Counted from the first letter of the stretch, positions 27,055-37,348 are shown. The stretch: 64,000 nucleotides of DNA from Microcystis wesenbergii NRERC-220 (GCF_032027425.1 NZ_JAVSJA010000001.1:2927501-2991500), one strand, 5' to 3'. The notes: generated from the letters alone by a model not told the origin. Numbers and translations: made by a program.

Positions 27055-28869
27055 TCAGCGAAAATCGAGATTAAAAAGTAACTTAGCATAAACACTATGG
27101 GGATCATTAAATGTAGGTAACTTCAATAATTCCTGCTGAAAATTTTGCCATTCCTGCGTCAAAGGGTGATTATTTTTAGTGAGAGGAGGAAGATAGGTTT
27201 GCAAGAAATTAGAGAGAAGTTCTTCTTGCCAACTTTGCGATCGAGGATATTCTTTAAGACTCCAATCATCCCCTAATTTAGCTGTTTTGGCCGCGTATTG
27301 CACGGCCGCTTCTAGACCACCAATTTGATCAACTAAACCAATTTTAACCGCATCTTTTCCCGTCCAGACGCGACCTTGGGCCACAGTTCTTACCTTGTCT
27401 GGTGATAATTTTCGCCCCTGGGCCACCGTCTCGATAAATAAATCATAGAACTGATTAACTGACCCTTGATAAATTTCTAATTCTTGGGGATTTTTCGGTC
27501 TGGTAATAGTAGATATATCGGCCAATTTTCCAGTTTTCACCGTATCCCAATCGATGCCATTATTATTAGCAATCTTCTGGATATTTAACAATAATCCAAA
27601 CACACCGATCGAACCAGTAATTGTATCATGATCGGCAAAAATTATTTGACCCCCCATGGCGATCCAATAACCCCCAGAAGCAGCCACATCACCCATAGAA
27701 ATAATTACTGGTTTTTTCGCATCTAAACGCTTAATTTCTCGCAGAATCACCTCAGAAGCAGTGGCACTTCCCCCCGGACTATTAATTCTCAAAACTACCG
27801 CTTTTACCTCCTCCTTCTCTTGTAATTTTCGCAGTTCCTTAGCCAATTTATCCCCACCGATTTCCCCTCTATCTCCCTGACCTTCTACGATTGTCCCTTC
27901 TGCATAAACTATCGCTATTTGATGGCTACTATCTCCCCCCTCATCATCGAGAGAACTAGCATAATTAGCTAAAGAAATTTGCGAAAAGGAGCCAGAATTT
28001 TCCTCCTCATTAGTTTTATTTTTTGCTTCTCCCGTCAACTCTTTAGCTAAAACAATTACTCGATCTAAATGGGCCACTTCATCGACAAAACCAGCCTTTT
28101 TCGCTGTGGTTGCTTCCAGAATACCTTGAGTATCGGAAATAGTTTGCACTTCTTGGGTCGTTAAATTGCGACTTTTGGCCACTGTGGAACTATAATTAGA
28201 CCAAATTGTATCGAGTAGGGTTTGCAGCTGCTGACGATTCTGGACACTTAAATCCTGACGCGTATAGGGTTCCACCGCACCTTTAAAAGAACCCACTTTT
28301 ACCACTTGTACCCCCACACCATACTTTTCTAGTGCATCGGCAAAAAAGGTTTGTTGACTACTTAAACCATTAATTTCCATTCTCCCCACGGGATTAATAA
28401 TCACCTTTTCAGCAACGGAAGCGAGATAATATTCCTTTTCCGTCCATTCCATATCGTAGGCGATAATTTTTTTACCCGATTGGCGAAATTTTGCCAAAGC
28501 TTGCCGCACTTCCGTCAGGGTAGCATAGCCATATTCACCGATATTGTCGCGACCATAGAGTAACAGACCGACAATATTATCATCAAGGGCGGCCTTTTCG
28601 ATCGCCGCTATCACCTGTCGTAAATTTAAAGTGGTCGTACTCTCACCGGTCAAACTATCGGCTAAACTGGAACTAGGGGGAGCATCGCTGATATTGGTGG
28701 CTAAGTTAAAAACTAAGACTGATTTTTCCTTAACTGAGGAGCTATCGCTAGACATCAGGGAAGAAAGCAGTAAAAATGCTAATCCCCCCACACCTAAGAC
28801 CGAAAATGCCAATAATCCCAGTAAAGTTCCCAAGCAACTAGCGAAAGTTTGTTTAAAAAACTGCCCCAT
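27055..28869 (-). CDS. sppA: Signal peptide peptidase SppA (67K type)
   Basis: A membrane-bound serine protease that degrades signal peptides, 604 residues, double-length type with two S49 domains. The N-terminal anchor is FLGTLLGLLAFSVLGVGGLAFLLLSSL. The first domain has VDLLLYGRD-like and AYDMEWTEKEYYLASVAEKV regions (Lys of the dyad). The second has INSPGGSATASEVI and MGDVAASGGYWIAMG, where the Ser is the nucleophile. In cyanobacteria SppA1 is also linked to phycobilisome degradation in high light; which SppA this is cannot be decided here. Confidence 0.93.
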   Translation of the reverse strand: MGQFFKQTFASCLGTLLGLLAFSVLGVGGLAFLLLSSLMSSDSSSVKEKSVLVFNLATNISDAPPSSSLADSLTGESTTTLNLRQVIAAIEKAALDDNIVGLLLYGRDNIGEYGYATLTEVRQALAKFRQSGKKIIAYDMEWTEKEYYLASVAEKVIINPVGRMEINGLSSQQTFFADALEKYGVGVQVVKVGSFKGAVEPYTRQDLSVQNRQQLQTLLDTIWSNYSSTVAKSRNLTTQEVQTISDTQGILEATTAKKAGFVDEVAHLDRVIVLAKELTGEAKNKTNEEENSGSFSQISLANYASSLDDEGGDSSHQIAIVYAEGTIVEGQGDRGEIGGDKLAKELRKLQEKEEVKAVVLRINSPGGSATASEVILREIKRLDAKKPVIISMGDVAASGGYWIAMGGQIIFADHDTITGSIGVFGLLLNIQKIANNNGIDWDTVKTGKLADISTITRPKNPQELEIYQGSVNQFYDLFIETVAQGRKLSPDKVRTVAQGRVWTGKDAVKIGLVDQIGGLEAAVQYAAKTAKLGDDWSLKEYPRSQSWQEELLSNFLQTYLPPLTKNNHPLTQEWQNFQQELLKLPTFNDPHSVYAKLLFNLDFR

Positions 28870-29367
28870 CGGTTTTCATCTGCTACTAATTATCCTGTTT
28901 TCCATTGTAAGGATTCCCCGCCCAGAAACAAGTTTTTTATTCCCGAACAGATGTACTAAAAACTTACTCTCGCTCTATTTTAAGGAGTATGATTAACCGG
29001 TCGCGGCAAACTAAGTAGCCGTTGACAATTAAAGATAAAATACAGTAAAACGTAGTGGACTGTTTCAACTAAAATAGGGCAATAGATTTCGGCTTAAAGT
29101 CTTAGATTATAGAATTTCTAGCATTTTTCTAATACACCAAATTAGCTGAAACAGTCCAGTAGGGTGCGTTAGACGGCAAAAATTCCTGCTTTGACTTGAA
29201 GGTAACAAGCCTTCGTAACGCACCACCTGTCATCAACTAAGTAGCCGGTTACAATTAAAAAACAGGAACCAGAAGCCTGTCCTACTATCTAACAATTAAT
29301 TGAGATTACTTACCTAACAGCTAATTGGTTTTTTGGTTTTGACTTTTCACTTTAACTACTTAATCTT
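28870..29367. other. Divergent spacer sppA/obgE holding nested repeats
   Basis: No gene. Direct repeats aactaagtagccg..tacaattaaa (29009-29033 and 29235-29259) flank a MITE-like element (29056-29158) and a second hairpin, ggtgcgtta...taacgcacc (29164-29224). The promoters of sppA and obgE must lie at the two edges. Confidence 0.6.
29056..29158. mobile_element. 103-bp MITE-like element, TIR tggactgtttca, TSD gtag
   Basis: 17-bp terminal inverted repeats tggactgtttcaactaa / ttagctgaaacagtcca (one mismatch) at 29056-29072 and 29142-29158, flanked on both sides by gtag (29052-29055, 29159-29162). No coding capacity. No second copy in the window. Confidence 0.7.
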
Positions 29368-30396
29368 ATGCAGTTTATTGATCGCGCCGAAATAGAAGTG
29401 GAAGGGGGTAAGGGAGGTGATGGAATTGTCGCTTTCCGTCGGGAAAAATACGTCCCCGCCGGCGGTCCGGCCGGAGGTAATGGGGGAAAAGGTGGTTCGG
29501 TGATTTTCGTGGCGACTCAGAACCTGCAAACCCTGCTAGATTTCCAATATAGTCGCTATTTTAAGGCCGATGATGGTAAACGGGGCGGACCCAACAACTG
29601 CACCGGAGCCAACGGTAGCGATCGCATTATTAAAGTTCCCTGTGGTACAGTGGTTTACGATCTCGATAGCGAGGAAATTATCGGCGATTTGGTCACTCCC
29701 GAACAGACTTTAATCGTGGCTGCCGGGGGAAAAGGGGGATTAGGCAACCGCCACTTTTTAAGTAATAATAATCGCGCACCCGAATACGCTTTACCCGGTT
29801 TAGACGGAGAAAAACGCCATTTACGCCTAGAATTGAAGTTATTAGCGGAAGTGGGCATTATCGGGCTGCCCAATGCGGGAAAATCCACCCTAATCTCCGC
29901 CGTTTCCTCTGCTCGTCCCAAAATCGCCGATTATCCCTTTACGACTCTCATTCCTAACTTGGGAGTGGTACGCAAACCCACGGGAGATGGGACGGTATTC
30001 GCCGATATTCCGGGATTAATCGAGGGAGCGCACCTAGGAATCGGCTTAGGACACGAATTTTTGCGCCATATCGAACGCACACGCCTGTTAATTCATCTTG
30101 TCTCCTTGACATCAGAAGACCCGATCGCCGATTATCAAATTATTCAAGGGGAATTAGCCGCCTATGGTCGGGAATTAGAAAAGCGATCGCAAATACTGGT
30201 TTTCAACAAAATTGATGCTGTGGACGAGGAAACGATAGATAACTATCAAAAGCAGTTTGCTAAAATCACTAATGCCGAGATTTTGACTATTTCCGCCGTG
30301 ACGGGAGCCGGATTAACCACTTTACTCGCCAAAGTTTGGCAGCAATTAGAGCAACTGGAGAGGGTCGAGGATGAAACCCCTTCCCTGTTTTCCTAA
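29368..30396 (+). CDS. obgE: Obg/CgtA GTPase
   Basis: An essential GTPase associated with the 50S ribosomal subunit and stress control, 342 residues. The N-terminal glycine-rich Obg fold ([30 protein letters not shown]) is followed by the G domain: GLPNAGKST (G1), FTTLIPNLG (G2), DIPGLIEGA (G3), NKID (G4) and SAVTG (G5). The variable C-terminal OCT domain is short or missing, which is common in cyanobacteria. Convergent with the rpsP operon, 9 bp between stop codons. Confidence 0.97.
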   Translation: MQFIDRAEIEVEGGKGGDGIVAFRREKYVPAGGPAGGNGGKGGSVIFVATQNLQTLLDFQYSRYFKADDGKRGGPNNCTGANGSDRIIKVPCGTVVYDLDSEEIIGDLVTPEQTLIVAAGGKGGLGNRHFLSNNNRAPEYALPGLDGEKRHLRLELKLLAEVGIIGLPNAGKSTLISAVSSARPKIADYPFTTLIPNLGVVRKPTGDGTVFADIPGLIEGAHLGIGLGHEFLRHIERTRLLIHLVSLTSEDPIADYQIIQGELAAYGRELEKRSQILVFNKIDAVDEETIDNYQKQFAKITNAEILTISAVTGAGLTTLLAKVWQQLEQLERVEDETPSLFS

Positions 30397-30405
30397 AATC
30401 GCTCG

Positions 30406-30771
30406 TTAGTTGTTGAGCTGCCGGGGTGCGGGTGGTCGGCGATTACTCGGTCTTCTTTCCGTACCTTCAAAGTTACCATTAGAACGACGGGTGCGGCGCT
30501 GTTCGCCTTCATTTTCGGCCGCATAGACTTCTAGATAAAGAGAGCGACCCGCACTCGCGGCCGCCATTTCTAGGGTAGTTCTAATCGCCTGTAAATTGCG
30601 TCCTCCCCGGCCGTAAACTTTGCCTTTATCGGCATCATCGAAGGCTACACGCACCCAAAGACGTTCATTTTCCTTACAGCGCTCGATATCCAATCTCAGA
30701 CTGGCCGGATCTTCCAAAAACGGCTCGATCATAAATTTCACCAGTTCGAGATAGTTGGGGGTACTAGGCAT
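30406..30771 (-). CDS. khpA: KH-domain RNA-binding protein (KhpA-like)
   Basis: About 121 residues from ATG 30771 ([19 protein letters not shown]); the open frame extends upstream inside rpsP and should be ignored. The KH core has the GxxG-like loop [17 protein letters not shown] basic, Arg/Pro-rich tail ([17 protein letters not shown]) follows. The start overlaps the rpsP stop by 8 bp, so translation is coupled. The same rpsP-KH order is widely conserved in bacteria. Confidence 0.9.
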   Translation of the reverse strand: MPSTPNYLELVKFMIEPFLEDPASLRLDIERCKENERLWVRVAFDDADKGKVYGRGGRNLQAIRTTLEMAAASAGRSLYLEVYAAENEGEQRRTRRSNGNFEGTERRPSNRRPPAPRQLNN

Positions 30772-31012
30772 TGATTTTCTCGAAAATTTTCTGTTTGGTG
30801 AGAATGCTGCGTACGGTGTCCGTCGGTTGCGCTCCTTGTTGTAAGCGTCGGATAATCCCTTCTTCATCGAGACGCACTTCATCGGTGCGGGGATTGTAAA
30901 ATCCTAATTCCTCTAGGGGACGACCATCGCGACGACTGGTGCTAACGGCCGCAACGATACGATAACTGGCTTCGCGTTTTTTACCAAAGCGTTTTAGACG
31001 TAATTTGATCAT
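30764..31012 (-). CDS. rpsP: 30S ribosomal protein S16
   Basis: An 82-residue small-subunit protein: [37 protein letters not shown] and the [14 protein letters not shown] motif are diagnostic. First gene of the rpsP-khpA operon. A hairpin lies about 140 bp upstream (31152-31175). Confidence 0.98.
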   Translation of the reverse strand: MIKLRLKRFGKKREASYRIVAAVSTSRRDGRPLEELGFYNPRTDEVRLDEEGIIRRLQQGAQPTDTVRSILTKQKIFEKINA

Positions 31013-31151
31013 GGTTACTCAAAAATTCTCCTTTCCGATTCTAACTCATCCAGGCGGTAATTCCACAAGTGGCGATCGAGGGAACGGTCGGCAGCCATTG
31101 GATATTATTGAAAATAACGCCAATATCTTAATGGTGAGGTACAAGGTTTAA

Positions 31152-31175
31152 GTGTGTTAGTTTTCGCTAACACAC
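31152..31175. other. Hairpin gtgtgttag/ctaacacac in the rfbB-rpsP spacer
   Basis: A perfect 9-bp stem with a 6-nt loop, between the end of rfbB and the start of rpsP on the minus strand. It could be a factor-assisted terminator for rfbB or part of the rpsP leader. No adjacent T-run. Confidence 0.4.
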
Positions 31176-31194
31176 CCAAAATTAAGATTAAATT

Positions 31195-31367
31195 AAACCT
31201 CTTGCATAATTAATTTTTGAGGGTTCAAAAACGTCAAAAATAAGGATTAAATCGCATAAAATCTGTCAATAGACCATTTAACTGATTAATGCTCATTTTT
31301 CATTCTCCTGACTACTGGCTACTGACTCCTAACCCTAACAACAATTTTTGATTTTTACAAGAGGTCT
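31195..31367. mobile_element. MITE-like family B, copy 1
   Basis: 173 bp with ends acctcttgcataa and tttttacaagaggtct (imperfect TIR acctcttg). The body is shared with 33537-33694 (same orientation) and 51034-51267 (inverted): aataaggattaaat, atagaccattta, attctcctgact, gactcctaaccctaacaac, tttttgatttttacaag. Non-coding. Confidence 0.75.
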
Positions 31368-31382
31368 AGTTTTTACCCTTCT

Positions 31383-32459
31383 CTAACCGTAAACTTTCCC
31401 ATAATACTCTTGATATTCTTTGGATAACAAAGGTTGCCACCAATCCCGATGATCGAGATACCATTGAATGGTTTTTCTTAATCCCCCCTCTACGGTTTCT
31501 TGAGGTTGCCAACCTAATTCGGTGCGAATTTTAGTGGCATCAATAGCATACCGGCGATCGTGTCCGGGCCGATCCTTGACAAAAGTAATTAAATTCCGAG
31601 CGGGTTTCACGGGTAAATCGGGAGCTAATTCATCCATTAACTCACATAACATCCTGACTAAATCGATATTTTTTACCTCGTTATTTCCGCCAATATTATA
31701 GGTTTCTCCCACTTTTCCTTTGTGAATAACTGTATCTAAAGCTTGACAATGATCCCGCACATATAACCAATCTCGAACATTTTGACCATCACCATAAACA
31801 GGTAAAGGTTTACCCAAAAGAATATTAATACACATCAAAGGAATTAACTTTTCTGGGAAATGGTAGGAACCATAATTATTAGAGCAATTAGTAATAATTG
31901 TCGGCATTCCGTAGGTATGAAAATAAGCTCTCGCTAGATGATCACTCCCCGCTTTTGAGGCAGAATAGGGACTATTAGGAGCATAGGGAGTAGTTTCGGT
32001 AAAAGCCGGATCATCTACTCCTAAACTGCCATAAACCTCATCGGTGGAAACGTGCAGAAAACGATAGTTATCGGGTTGATGATTACTTAACCAATGTTGC
32101 CGAAAACTTTCTAATAGAGTAAAAGTTCCCACCACATTAGTTTGCACAAAAGCCCCAGGTCCAAGAATCGATCGATCCACATGGGATTCGGCGGCAAAAT
32201 GGGCAACTGTATCGATATTTTCACCGGCAAATAATTCATCAACTAAAGCTCGATCGCAGATATCCCCTTGCAGAAAACGAAAATTCTTTCTATCTTTCAG
32301 TGTCGCTAAATTATTCAAATTGCCCGCGTAGGTAAGAGCATCAAGAACAATTACACGATCCTCAGGATAATTCTCGCACCAATGATGAACAAAATTCGAG
32401 CCGATAAATCCTGCTCCACCAGTAATTACTATGCTTCTAGCTTGATTTTCCGTCGTCAT
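31383..32459 (-). CDS. rfbB: dTDP-glucose 4,6-dehydratase
   Basis: Converts dTDP-glucose to the 4-keto-6-deoxy intermediate for deoxysugars such as rhamnose. 358 residues from ATG 32459, preceded by gaggtgg; the open frame before it overlaps the CDF gene. Rossmann motif [26 protein letters not shown], catalytic [12 protein letters not shown] (YxxxK), and [16 protein letters not shown]. The other rml genes are not adjacent. Confidence 0.95.
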   Translation of the reverse strand: MTTENQARSIVITGGAGFIGSNFVHHWCENYPEDRVIVLDALTYAGNLNNLATLKDRKNFRFLQGDICDRALVDELFAGENIDTVAHFAAESHVDRSILGPGAFVQTNVVGTFTLLESFRQHWLSNHQPDNYRFLHVSTDEVYGSLGVDDPAFTETTPYAPNSPYSASKAGSDHLARAYFHTYGMPTIITNCSNNYGSYHFPEKLIPLMCINILLGKPLPVYGDGQNVRDWLYVRDHCQALDTVIHKGKVGETYNIGGNNEVKNIDLVRMLCELMDELAPDLPVKPARNLITFVKDRPGHDRRYAIDATKIRTELGWQPQETVEGGLRKTIQWYLDHRDWWQPLLSKEYQEYYGKVYG

Positions 32460-32505
32460 GGCCACCTCTAGCAAAAGTTTGCTACTTATTTTAGGCCTTT
32501 TTGCT

Positions 32506-33432
32506 TCACACTTCTTCATCAAAAGTGATCTGATCGGAACGATAATCCGGCGGTTCAACGTGAATTAAAATTCTCACAGGGCTAAATTGTTGGGTTAATC
32601 TTGCTTCTACCGCTTCCGTGATCCTGTGAGCAGTTTCCACATCTTGAGCGGAGACAACTAGGTGCATTTCTATAAATACCTGTCTTCCCACCACTCCCCG
32701 AGATGCGATCGCATGACAATTAAGCACCCCCGGCACCTGCATCACAATTTGATGAATCACCTCAGGAGCGATCGCCATTTCATCCACTAACAAAGGTAAA
32801 TTCTCCATCAGGACTTTCCAACCACTGCTAAACACCAAAAAAGCGACGGGAAAGGACAAAATCACATCTAACCATTGTAATTGGGGAATATTAGCCGTAT
32901 TGCCCACCCAAACCCCGACTAAACCCAATAAAACCGTAATTGTCACCCACACATCACTCATGGTATGACGAGCATCGGCAATCAAAATCGCACTACCGAC
33001 ACGCTGCCCCACGGATCTTTCATAATAGGTGACAAAAATATTCACCCCTAAAACGATAATTAATAGCCATAACTCAGGACCTGCAATCTCGACGGGTTTG
33101 CCTCCTTTGATAATACTCATGACCGCCCCTTGCAAGATTTCAAAACAGGCAATCCCCAAAAATGCGGCGATCGCTAAAGCTCCGATCGCTTCGTATTTCA
33201 GATGTCCGTAGGGATGATCTCGATCGGGATAGGGAGAGGAAAACCGCATCGCTACTAATCCCAAGACATTATTAGCACTATCGGTGACACTATGGAGAGC
33301 ATCCGCTTGCAGACTTAAAGCACCAATTCTCAAACCCACCCCCGCTTTGATCGCCATAACCAAAATGTTCAGCAGCAGGGTGATCCAAAGAACTTTTTGG
33401 ACGGTAGCCCGATTATCTTTTAAAACAGCCAC
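32506..33432 (-). CDS. Cation diffusion facilitator (CDF) transporter
   Basis: A divalent-metal/proton antiporter, 308 residues from GTG 33432. Six membrane helices: helix 2 motif [15 protein letters not shown] with the HxxxD metal site, and helix 5 [17 protein letters not shown] (HxxxD). The C-terminal cytoplasmic ferredoxin-like domain includes [15 protein letters not shown] and VFIEMHLVV. Metal unknown (Zn, Fe or Mn are usual). It ends 46 bp before the rfbB start on the same strand. Confidence 0.92.
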   Translation of the reverse strand: MAVLKDNRATVQKVLWITLLLNILVMAIKAGVGLRIGALSLQADALHSVTDSANNVLGLVAMRFSSPYPDRDHPYGHLKYEAIGALAIAAFLGIACFEILQGAVMSIIKGGKPVEIAGPELWLLIIVLGVNIFVTYYERSVGQRVGSAILIADARHTMSDVWVTITVLLGLVGVWVGNTANIPQLQWLDVILSFPVAFLVFSSGWKVLMENLPLLVDEMAIAPEVIHQIVMQVPGVLNCHAIASRGVVGRQVFIEMHLVVSAQDVETAHRITEAVEARLTQQFSPVRILIHVEPPDYRSDQITFDEEV

Positions 33433-33436
33433 AGGA

Positions 33437-33494
33437 TTATCAGTTATCAGTTATCAGTTATCAGTTATCAGTGGGTAAGTTATCAGTTATCAGG
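33437..33494. repeat. Heptamer tandem repeat (atcagtt)
   Basis: Five units of atcagtt plus two further units after a short gap, immediately upstream of the CDF start. The same heptamer array lies at 59961-59991. These are short tandemly repeated repetitive sequences typical of cyanobacteria; the unit is too short and spacer-free for CRISPR. Confidence 0.9.
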
Positions 33495-33536
33495 GAAATT
33501 TCAACTAAAACCCCAAAACCCCAAAAACCCAACTAC

Positions 33537-33694
33537 TTGAGGGTTGAAAAAGGGCAAAAATAAGGATTAAATTGCCTAAAGTCGGTAAATAGACCATTTA
33601 ATTGATTATTATTCATTTTTAATTCTCCTGACTCCTGACGACCGGCTACTGACTCCTGACCCTAACAACAATTTTTGATTTTTACAAGAGGTCT
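33537..33694. mobile_element. MITE-like family B, copy 2
   Basis: Same body and right end (tttttacaagaggtct at 33679-33694) as 31195-31367; the left end is truncated at cttgagggtt. It abuts the 3' end of purQ, 2 bp from the purQ stop. Confidence 0.75.
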
Positions 33695-33696
33695 AG

Positions 33697-34383
33697 TCAA
33701 CAACAATTGATCAACTCCTGAAATAACAGACTCCCATCGGTCAAATTGAGCATCCGATCGGCGGCGCGTTCGGGATGAGGCATCATTCCTAGCACATTTC
33801 CTGCTTTATTGGTAATTCCTGCAATATTATTTAACGAACCGTTGGGATTCCCTGACTCATTTGCCTCTCCTGTGGGAGTACAGTAACGAAAGAGAATTTG
33901 TCCGTTATCCTCCAGAGATTTTAACGTATCTTCTGCGCCATAATAACGCCCTTCTCCGTGAGCAATCGGCAAATTAAGCACCTGTTGCGGTTGATAGCCT
34001 CGCGTCCAGACAGATTGATTATTTTCCACTTTTACCGGCACTCGATCGCAGATAAAATGTAAATCGCGATTGCGAATTAACGCACCGGGTAGCAGTCCGA
34101 TTTCCGTTAATACCTGAAAACCGTTACAGATGCCTAAAACTAATTTACCTTTTTCGGCTTCTTCTCGGACAGTTTTCATCGCTGGTGAAAACCGAGCGAT
34201 CGCACCACAGCGCAAATAATCGCCGTAACTAAATCCCCCCGGCACCACGATCACATCCAAATCCCCTAGATCCGTCTCTTGATGCCAAACATAGCGGGTG
34301 GGTTGCCGAAAAATCCCCTCCGTCACCGTTGCCACATCTCGATCGCAATTCGATCCGGGGAAAACAATAATCCCAAACTTCAT
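33697..34383 (-). CDS. purQ: Phosphoribosylformylglycinamidine synthase subunit PurQ
   Basis: The glutamine amidotransferase subunit of FGAM synthase in purine synthesis, 228 residues. Class I motifs: FPGSNCDRD, VPGGFSYGDYLRCGAIA, the nucleophile in LVLGICNGFQVL, and the His/Glu pair in GMMPHPERA. It follows purS on the same strand; 143 bp of low-complexity repeats lies between them. Confidence 0.97.
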   Translation of the reverse strand: MKFGIIVFPGSNCDRDVATVTEGIFRQPTRYVWHQETDLGDLDVIVVPGGFSYGDYLRCGAIARFSPAMKTVREEAEKGKLVLGICNGFQVLTEIGLLPGALIRNRDLHFICDRVPVKVENNQSVWTRGYQPQQVLNLPIAHGEGRYYGAEDTLKSLEDNGQILFRYCTPTGEANESGNPNGSLNNIAGITNKAGNVLGMMPHPERAADRMLNLTDGSLLFQELINCC

Positions 34384-34431
34384 AATTTTTAACTTGGTTA
34401 ATTCATTTTGCAGAAAGCTCTCATCAGATGG

Positions 34432-34548
34432 GTGTTAGGCTGTTAGGGTGTTAGGGTTTTAGTTGAATTCCCCCATTCTCCCATTTCCCTATCCCCTAAT
34501 CCCCCATTTCCCCATTTCCCTATCCCCTAATCCCTATCCCCTATCTCC
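34432..34548. repeat. Low-complexity C-rich repeat between purS and purQ
   Basis: A gttagg-type tract followed by about three partial copies of cccatttccctatcccctaat. It extends into the last codons of purS (34527 onward). A typical cyanobacterial spacer repeat, not a gene. Confidence 0.75.
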
Positions 34549-34802
34549 TGACAATGCAAATCAAAGCGATAATTTTCAATTACAGGATTAGCCAATAGTT
34601 GATCGCACATTTGAGCCAATTGAGCGCGAGCGCTGGTTTCGTCCGCTGCTGTCACGGTAAGCTCAATATACTTACCAATTCGCACCCCGGCCACAGTATC
34701 ATAACCTAATTGCTTTAATCCCGACTCTACCGCCGTACCCGCCGGATCGAGCACCGAGGGGCGCAGGGTAACATAAATACAGCACTGATAATTTTTTGGC
34801 AT
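34527..34802 (-). CDS. purS: Phosphoribosylformylglycinamidine synthase subunit PurS
   Basis: The small third subunit of FGAM synthase, linking PurL and PurQ. About 91 residues from ATG 34802 (MPKNYQCCIYVTLRPSVLDPAGTAV); the longer open frame overlaps the divergent zur gene. The motif GYDTVAGVRIGKYIEL is typical. Its promoter must lie in the 31 bp shared with zur or within that gene. Confidence 0.93.
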   Translation of the reverse strand: MPKNYQCCIYVTLRPSVLDPAGTAVESGLKQLGYDTVAGVRIGKYIELTVTAADETSARAQLAQMCDQLLANPVIENYRFDLHCQEIGDRD

Positions 34803-34833
34803 AGAATTAACTTTGATCGCTGACCTTTTTGAT

Positions 34834-35217
34834 ATGAAATCCCAACGCACCCGATCGCAAGAGCGCATTATCCACTTACTCAAAACCTTAAATCGGGCAG
34901 TATCCGCTCAAGAATTGTTTGTGGAACTCCGTCAGCGTGACCAAAATATGGGGTTAGCCACTGTTTACCGCGCCCTAGAATCCCTAAAACTACAGGGTGC
35001 AGTGCAGGTGAGAACCCTAGCCACAGGAGAATCCCTCTACAGTTCCGCTCAGCAGGATCAACACCATCTTACCTGTATTCATTGCGGTCGGTCTATCGTC
35101 TTTAATGAGTGTCCCGTTCACGAATTGGAAGAAAAACTCGAAAAATCCCACCAATTCAAGGTTTATTACCACACTCTCGAATTTTTTGGACTTTGCGATC
35201 GCTGTCAACCCAGTTAA
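34834..35217 (+). CDS. zur: Fur-family regulator, Zur (FurB) type
   Basis: 127 residues from ATG 34834. Winged HTH: SQERIIHLLKTLNRAVSAQELF...MGLATVYRALESLKLQG. The dimerisation/metal part is HHLTCIHCGRSIVFNECPVHELE with a final CDRC, so both CxxC pairs of the structural zinc site are present. The overall pattern is closest to cyanobacterial Zur/FurB as I recall it; it would control zinc homeostasis. It is divergent from purS with a 31-bp gap. No Zur box was recognised nearby. Confidence 0.8.
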   Translation: MKSQRTRSQERIIHLLKTLNRAVSAQELFVELRQRDQNMGLATVYRALESLKLQGAVQVRTLATGESLYSSAQQDQHHLTCIHCGRSIVFNECPVHELEEKLEKSHQFKVYYHTLEFFGLCDRCQPS

Positions 35218-35317
35218 GTAAGCTGTACTACATTGAAACTGCCCATCGGGAAATTTTAGTACAAATGCTCAGGCTCTCAACTCCGGCACTCCCAACTCCA
35301 GGTCCGTCCTACAGGGA

Positions 35318-36268
35318 TTAAACTGTTGTTTGGCCCTGGACTGTTTTAAGAGGGATTAACTCCGGTTGACTGTAGTGATGATGGCTGTTGAGGGGGGATA
35401 ACAAGGGAAAAAAGGGCTGATGTAAACTAATTAATTGGGCCAGGGTTTTCTTGAGATGGGTACGGGGAACGATCGCATCGACAAACCCGTGTTTTAATAG
35501 GTATTCCGATGTTTGGAAACCTTCCGGTAATTTCTCGCGCAAAGTCTGTTCAATTACCCGTTTACCAGCAAAACCGATAGTAGCCTTTGGTTCGGCGATA
35601 ATAATATCTCCCAACATGGCAAAACTGGCCGTGACTCCCCCCGTGGTGGGATTAGTCAAGACGGGAATATAGAGTAATTTTGCCTCCCGATGCCGGTTAA
35701 GAGCGCCAGAAATCTTGGCCATCTGCATTAAACTTAACATTCCTTCCTGCATTCTCGCCCCGCCAGAAGCGCAGATAATCACCAGGGGTAAACTTTCATC
35801 GGTAGCGCATTCCGTCAAACGACAGAGTTTTTCTCCCACCACCGATCCCATGCTACCCCCCATAAAACGGAAGTCCATCACCCCTAAAGCTAAGGGTAAA
35901 CCATCGATCGTCCCCGTTCCCGTTCGGACAGCATCCGTCAGACCGGTTTTTTCTTGGGTTTCCCGCAGGCGATCGCTATAACTTTTCCGATCGCGAAATT
36001 TGAGCGGATCCGTCGGTCGAATCTGTTCATCGAGGCAATTCCAAGTATTAGCATCGACTAACTGGCGAATTCTTTCTTCACTTTCCACCCGATTATGATG
36101 ACCGCAATCGAGACAAACCAGTTGATTAGCTAATAAATCCTTCGTATAGGCCAAAACGCCGCAATTTGGGCATTTTGTCCATAAACCATCGGCTATTTCT
36201 CGTTCCTGTTGTTGTTGAACCTTGGGTTCTGTTTTTTGGCGATTTGCAAACCAATCAAATAGAGACAT
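35318..36268 (-). CDS. accD: Acetyl-CoA carboxylase carboxyltransferase subunit beta
   Basis: Forms malonyl-CoA with AccA, the committed step of fatty-acid synthesis. 316 residues with the N-terminal four-Cys zinc finger ([23 protein letters not shown]) and the carboxyltransferase core: [58 protein letters not shown]. Confidence 0.97.
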   Translation of the reverse strand: MSLFDWFANRQKTEPKVQQQQEREIADGLWTKCPNCGVLAYTKDLLANQLVCLDCGHHNRVESEERIRQLVDANTWNCLDEQIRPTDPLKFRDRKSYSDRLRETQEKTGLTDAVRTGTGTIDGLPLALGVMDFRFMGGSMGSVVGEKLCRLTECATDESLPLVIICASGGARMQEGMLSLMQMAKISGALNRHREAKLLYIPVLTNPTTGGVTASFAMLGDIIIAEPKATIGFAGKRVIEQTLREKLPEGFQTSEYLLKHGFVDAIVPRTHLKKTLAQLISLHQPFFPLLSPLNSHHHYSQPELIPLKTVQGQTTV

Positions 36269-36287
36269 AGTTTAAAATAAAGACAAT

Positions 36288-36437
36288 TTATCGACTTTCT
36301 TCTAGAGGACTTAATAACAAAAGTGCTGTCCAGCGATCTTGGGGACGCACTTGTAGGGCGGCCTGATGCCCCTGGCCGCAATAAATACCAAGGCCAATAG
36401 CGATAACGGGACTGGGGATGTCGTGAGCTTTGAGCAT
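36288..36437 (-). pseudogene. Short ORF, probable C-terminal remnant of an unknown gene
   Basis: 49 residues (MLKAHDIPSPVIAIGLG...PLEESR) between accD and the prepilin peptidase gene. The frame upstream reads ADWLQE and then hits a stop, so this may be the surviving end of a longer protein. The composition looks like real coding sequence, but I do not recognise the family. Confidence 0.35.
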
Positions 36438-36538
36438 TTCCTGTAGCCAATCGGCTTACCCTAGACTGGGGGGTGTTCTAATGGTGATCCAAGACACGGA
36501 AGACTATTGTATCAAGATTTAATTACAAGATAGCTTTT

Positions 36539-37348
36539 TTACAAGAAAGGGAAAAAAATGGTTTGATAGGCTGAGATGATCTTATCACTCCAAAAGACAC
36601 TCATCAGAGCGCCGAGGGCAAGAAATGGACCGAAGGGTATGGCCTGTTTTTTGGCCATTTTACCCATAAAAATGCCCGTCATACCGATCGCCGCCCCGAT
36701 AGCGCAGGCCAGAAAAGCGGTGACTAATAATGCTTGCCATCCTAACCAAGCGCCGATCATGGCCGCTAATTTCGCATCTCCTCCCCCCATGGCCTGTTGT
36801 CCGAGGGCAAAACTCCCCCCCCACCGGATCAGATCAAATAACCAGACTCCTAAAACCGCACTAGCGATCGCTGAAAAGAGATAGATAACAGTTTGATTAT
36901 TTTGCCAACCTAAAAGAGTTTGGAAAACTATCCCTAAAACTAATCCCGATTGGGTGAGGGAGTTGGGAAGCGTCATCGTGTCAAAATCGATCAAAGCTAA
37001 AGCTAATAACCAACTGAGGAGAATCCAATAGCCGAGGGTCTGCCAAGAAAAGCTAAAATCTCCTAAAACCAGACAAAATAACAAACCGGTAAAAGTTTCG
37101 ACGGCTGGATAACGGACAGGAATCGGGGTTTTACACCAGCGACAGCGACCCCCTAGCCATAACCAGCCGAAAACAGGTATATTCTCGCTTTTACCTAACC
37201 TATGGTGACATTTCGGACAGTGGGAAGGGGGATAAACTAGAGATATCCCCTTAGGTAATCTATAGATGACCACGTTTAAAAAACTGCCCACCGAGGCACC
37301 AAAAGCGAAGACAAAGGCAAAAGTAACTAGATGAAAGAGGGTTTCCAT
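36539..37348 (-). CDS. pilD: Prepilin peptidase / N-methyltransferase
   Basis: Cleaves and methylates type IV prepilins; in Microcystis-type cells this serves pili and DNA uptake. 269 residues, A24 family. The N-terminal FGASVGSFLNVVIYRLP is followed by the cytoplasmic domain with two CxxC pairs (CPKCHHRLG, CRWCKTP). The two catalytic Asp are in LIDFDTMTLPN and GGGDAKLAAMIGAWLG. Eight membrane helices. With ComEC (24.8 kb) it fits a competence-capable genome. Confidence 0.96.
   Translation of the reverse strand: METLFHLVTFAFVFAFGASVGSFLNVVIYRLPKGISLVYPPSHCPKCHHRLGKSENIPVFGWLWLGGRCRWCKTPIPVRYPAVETFTGLLFCLVLGDFSFSWQTLGYWILLSWLLALALIDFDTMTLPNSLTQSGLVLGIVFQTLLGWQNNQTVIYLFSAIASAVLGVWLFDLIRWGGSFALGQQAMGGGDAKLAAMIGAWLGWQALLVTAFLACAIGAAIGMTGIFMGKMAKKQAIPFGPFLALGALMSVFWSDKIISAYQTIFFPFL

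Noticed and set aside
33437-33494. Repeated atcagtt heptamers as CRISPR or iterons
   Set aside because: No spacers, no replication gene nearby, and the same heptamers occur as ordinary spacer repeats at 59961.
36193-36450. 85-codon minus-strand ORF overlapping the accD start
   Set aside because: It overlaps accD out of frame with no family features; the better coding frame in the spacer is 36288-36437.
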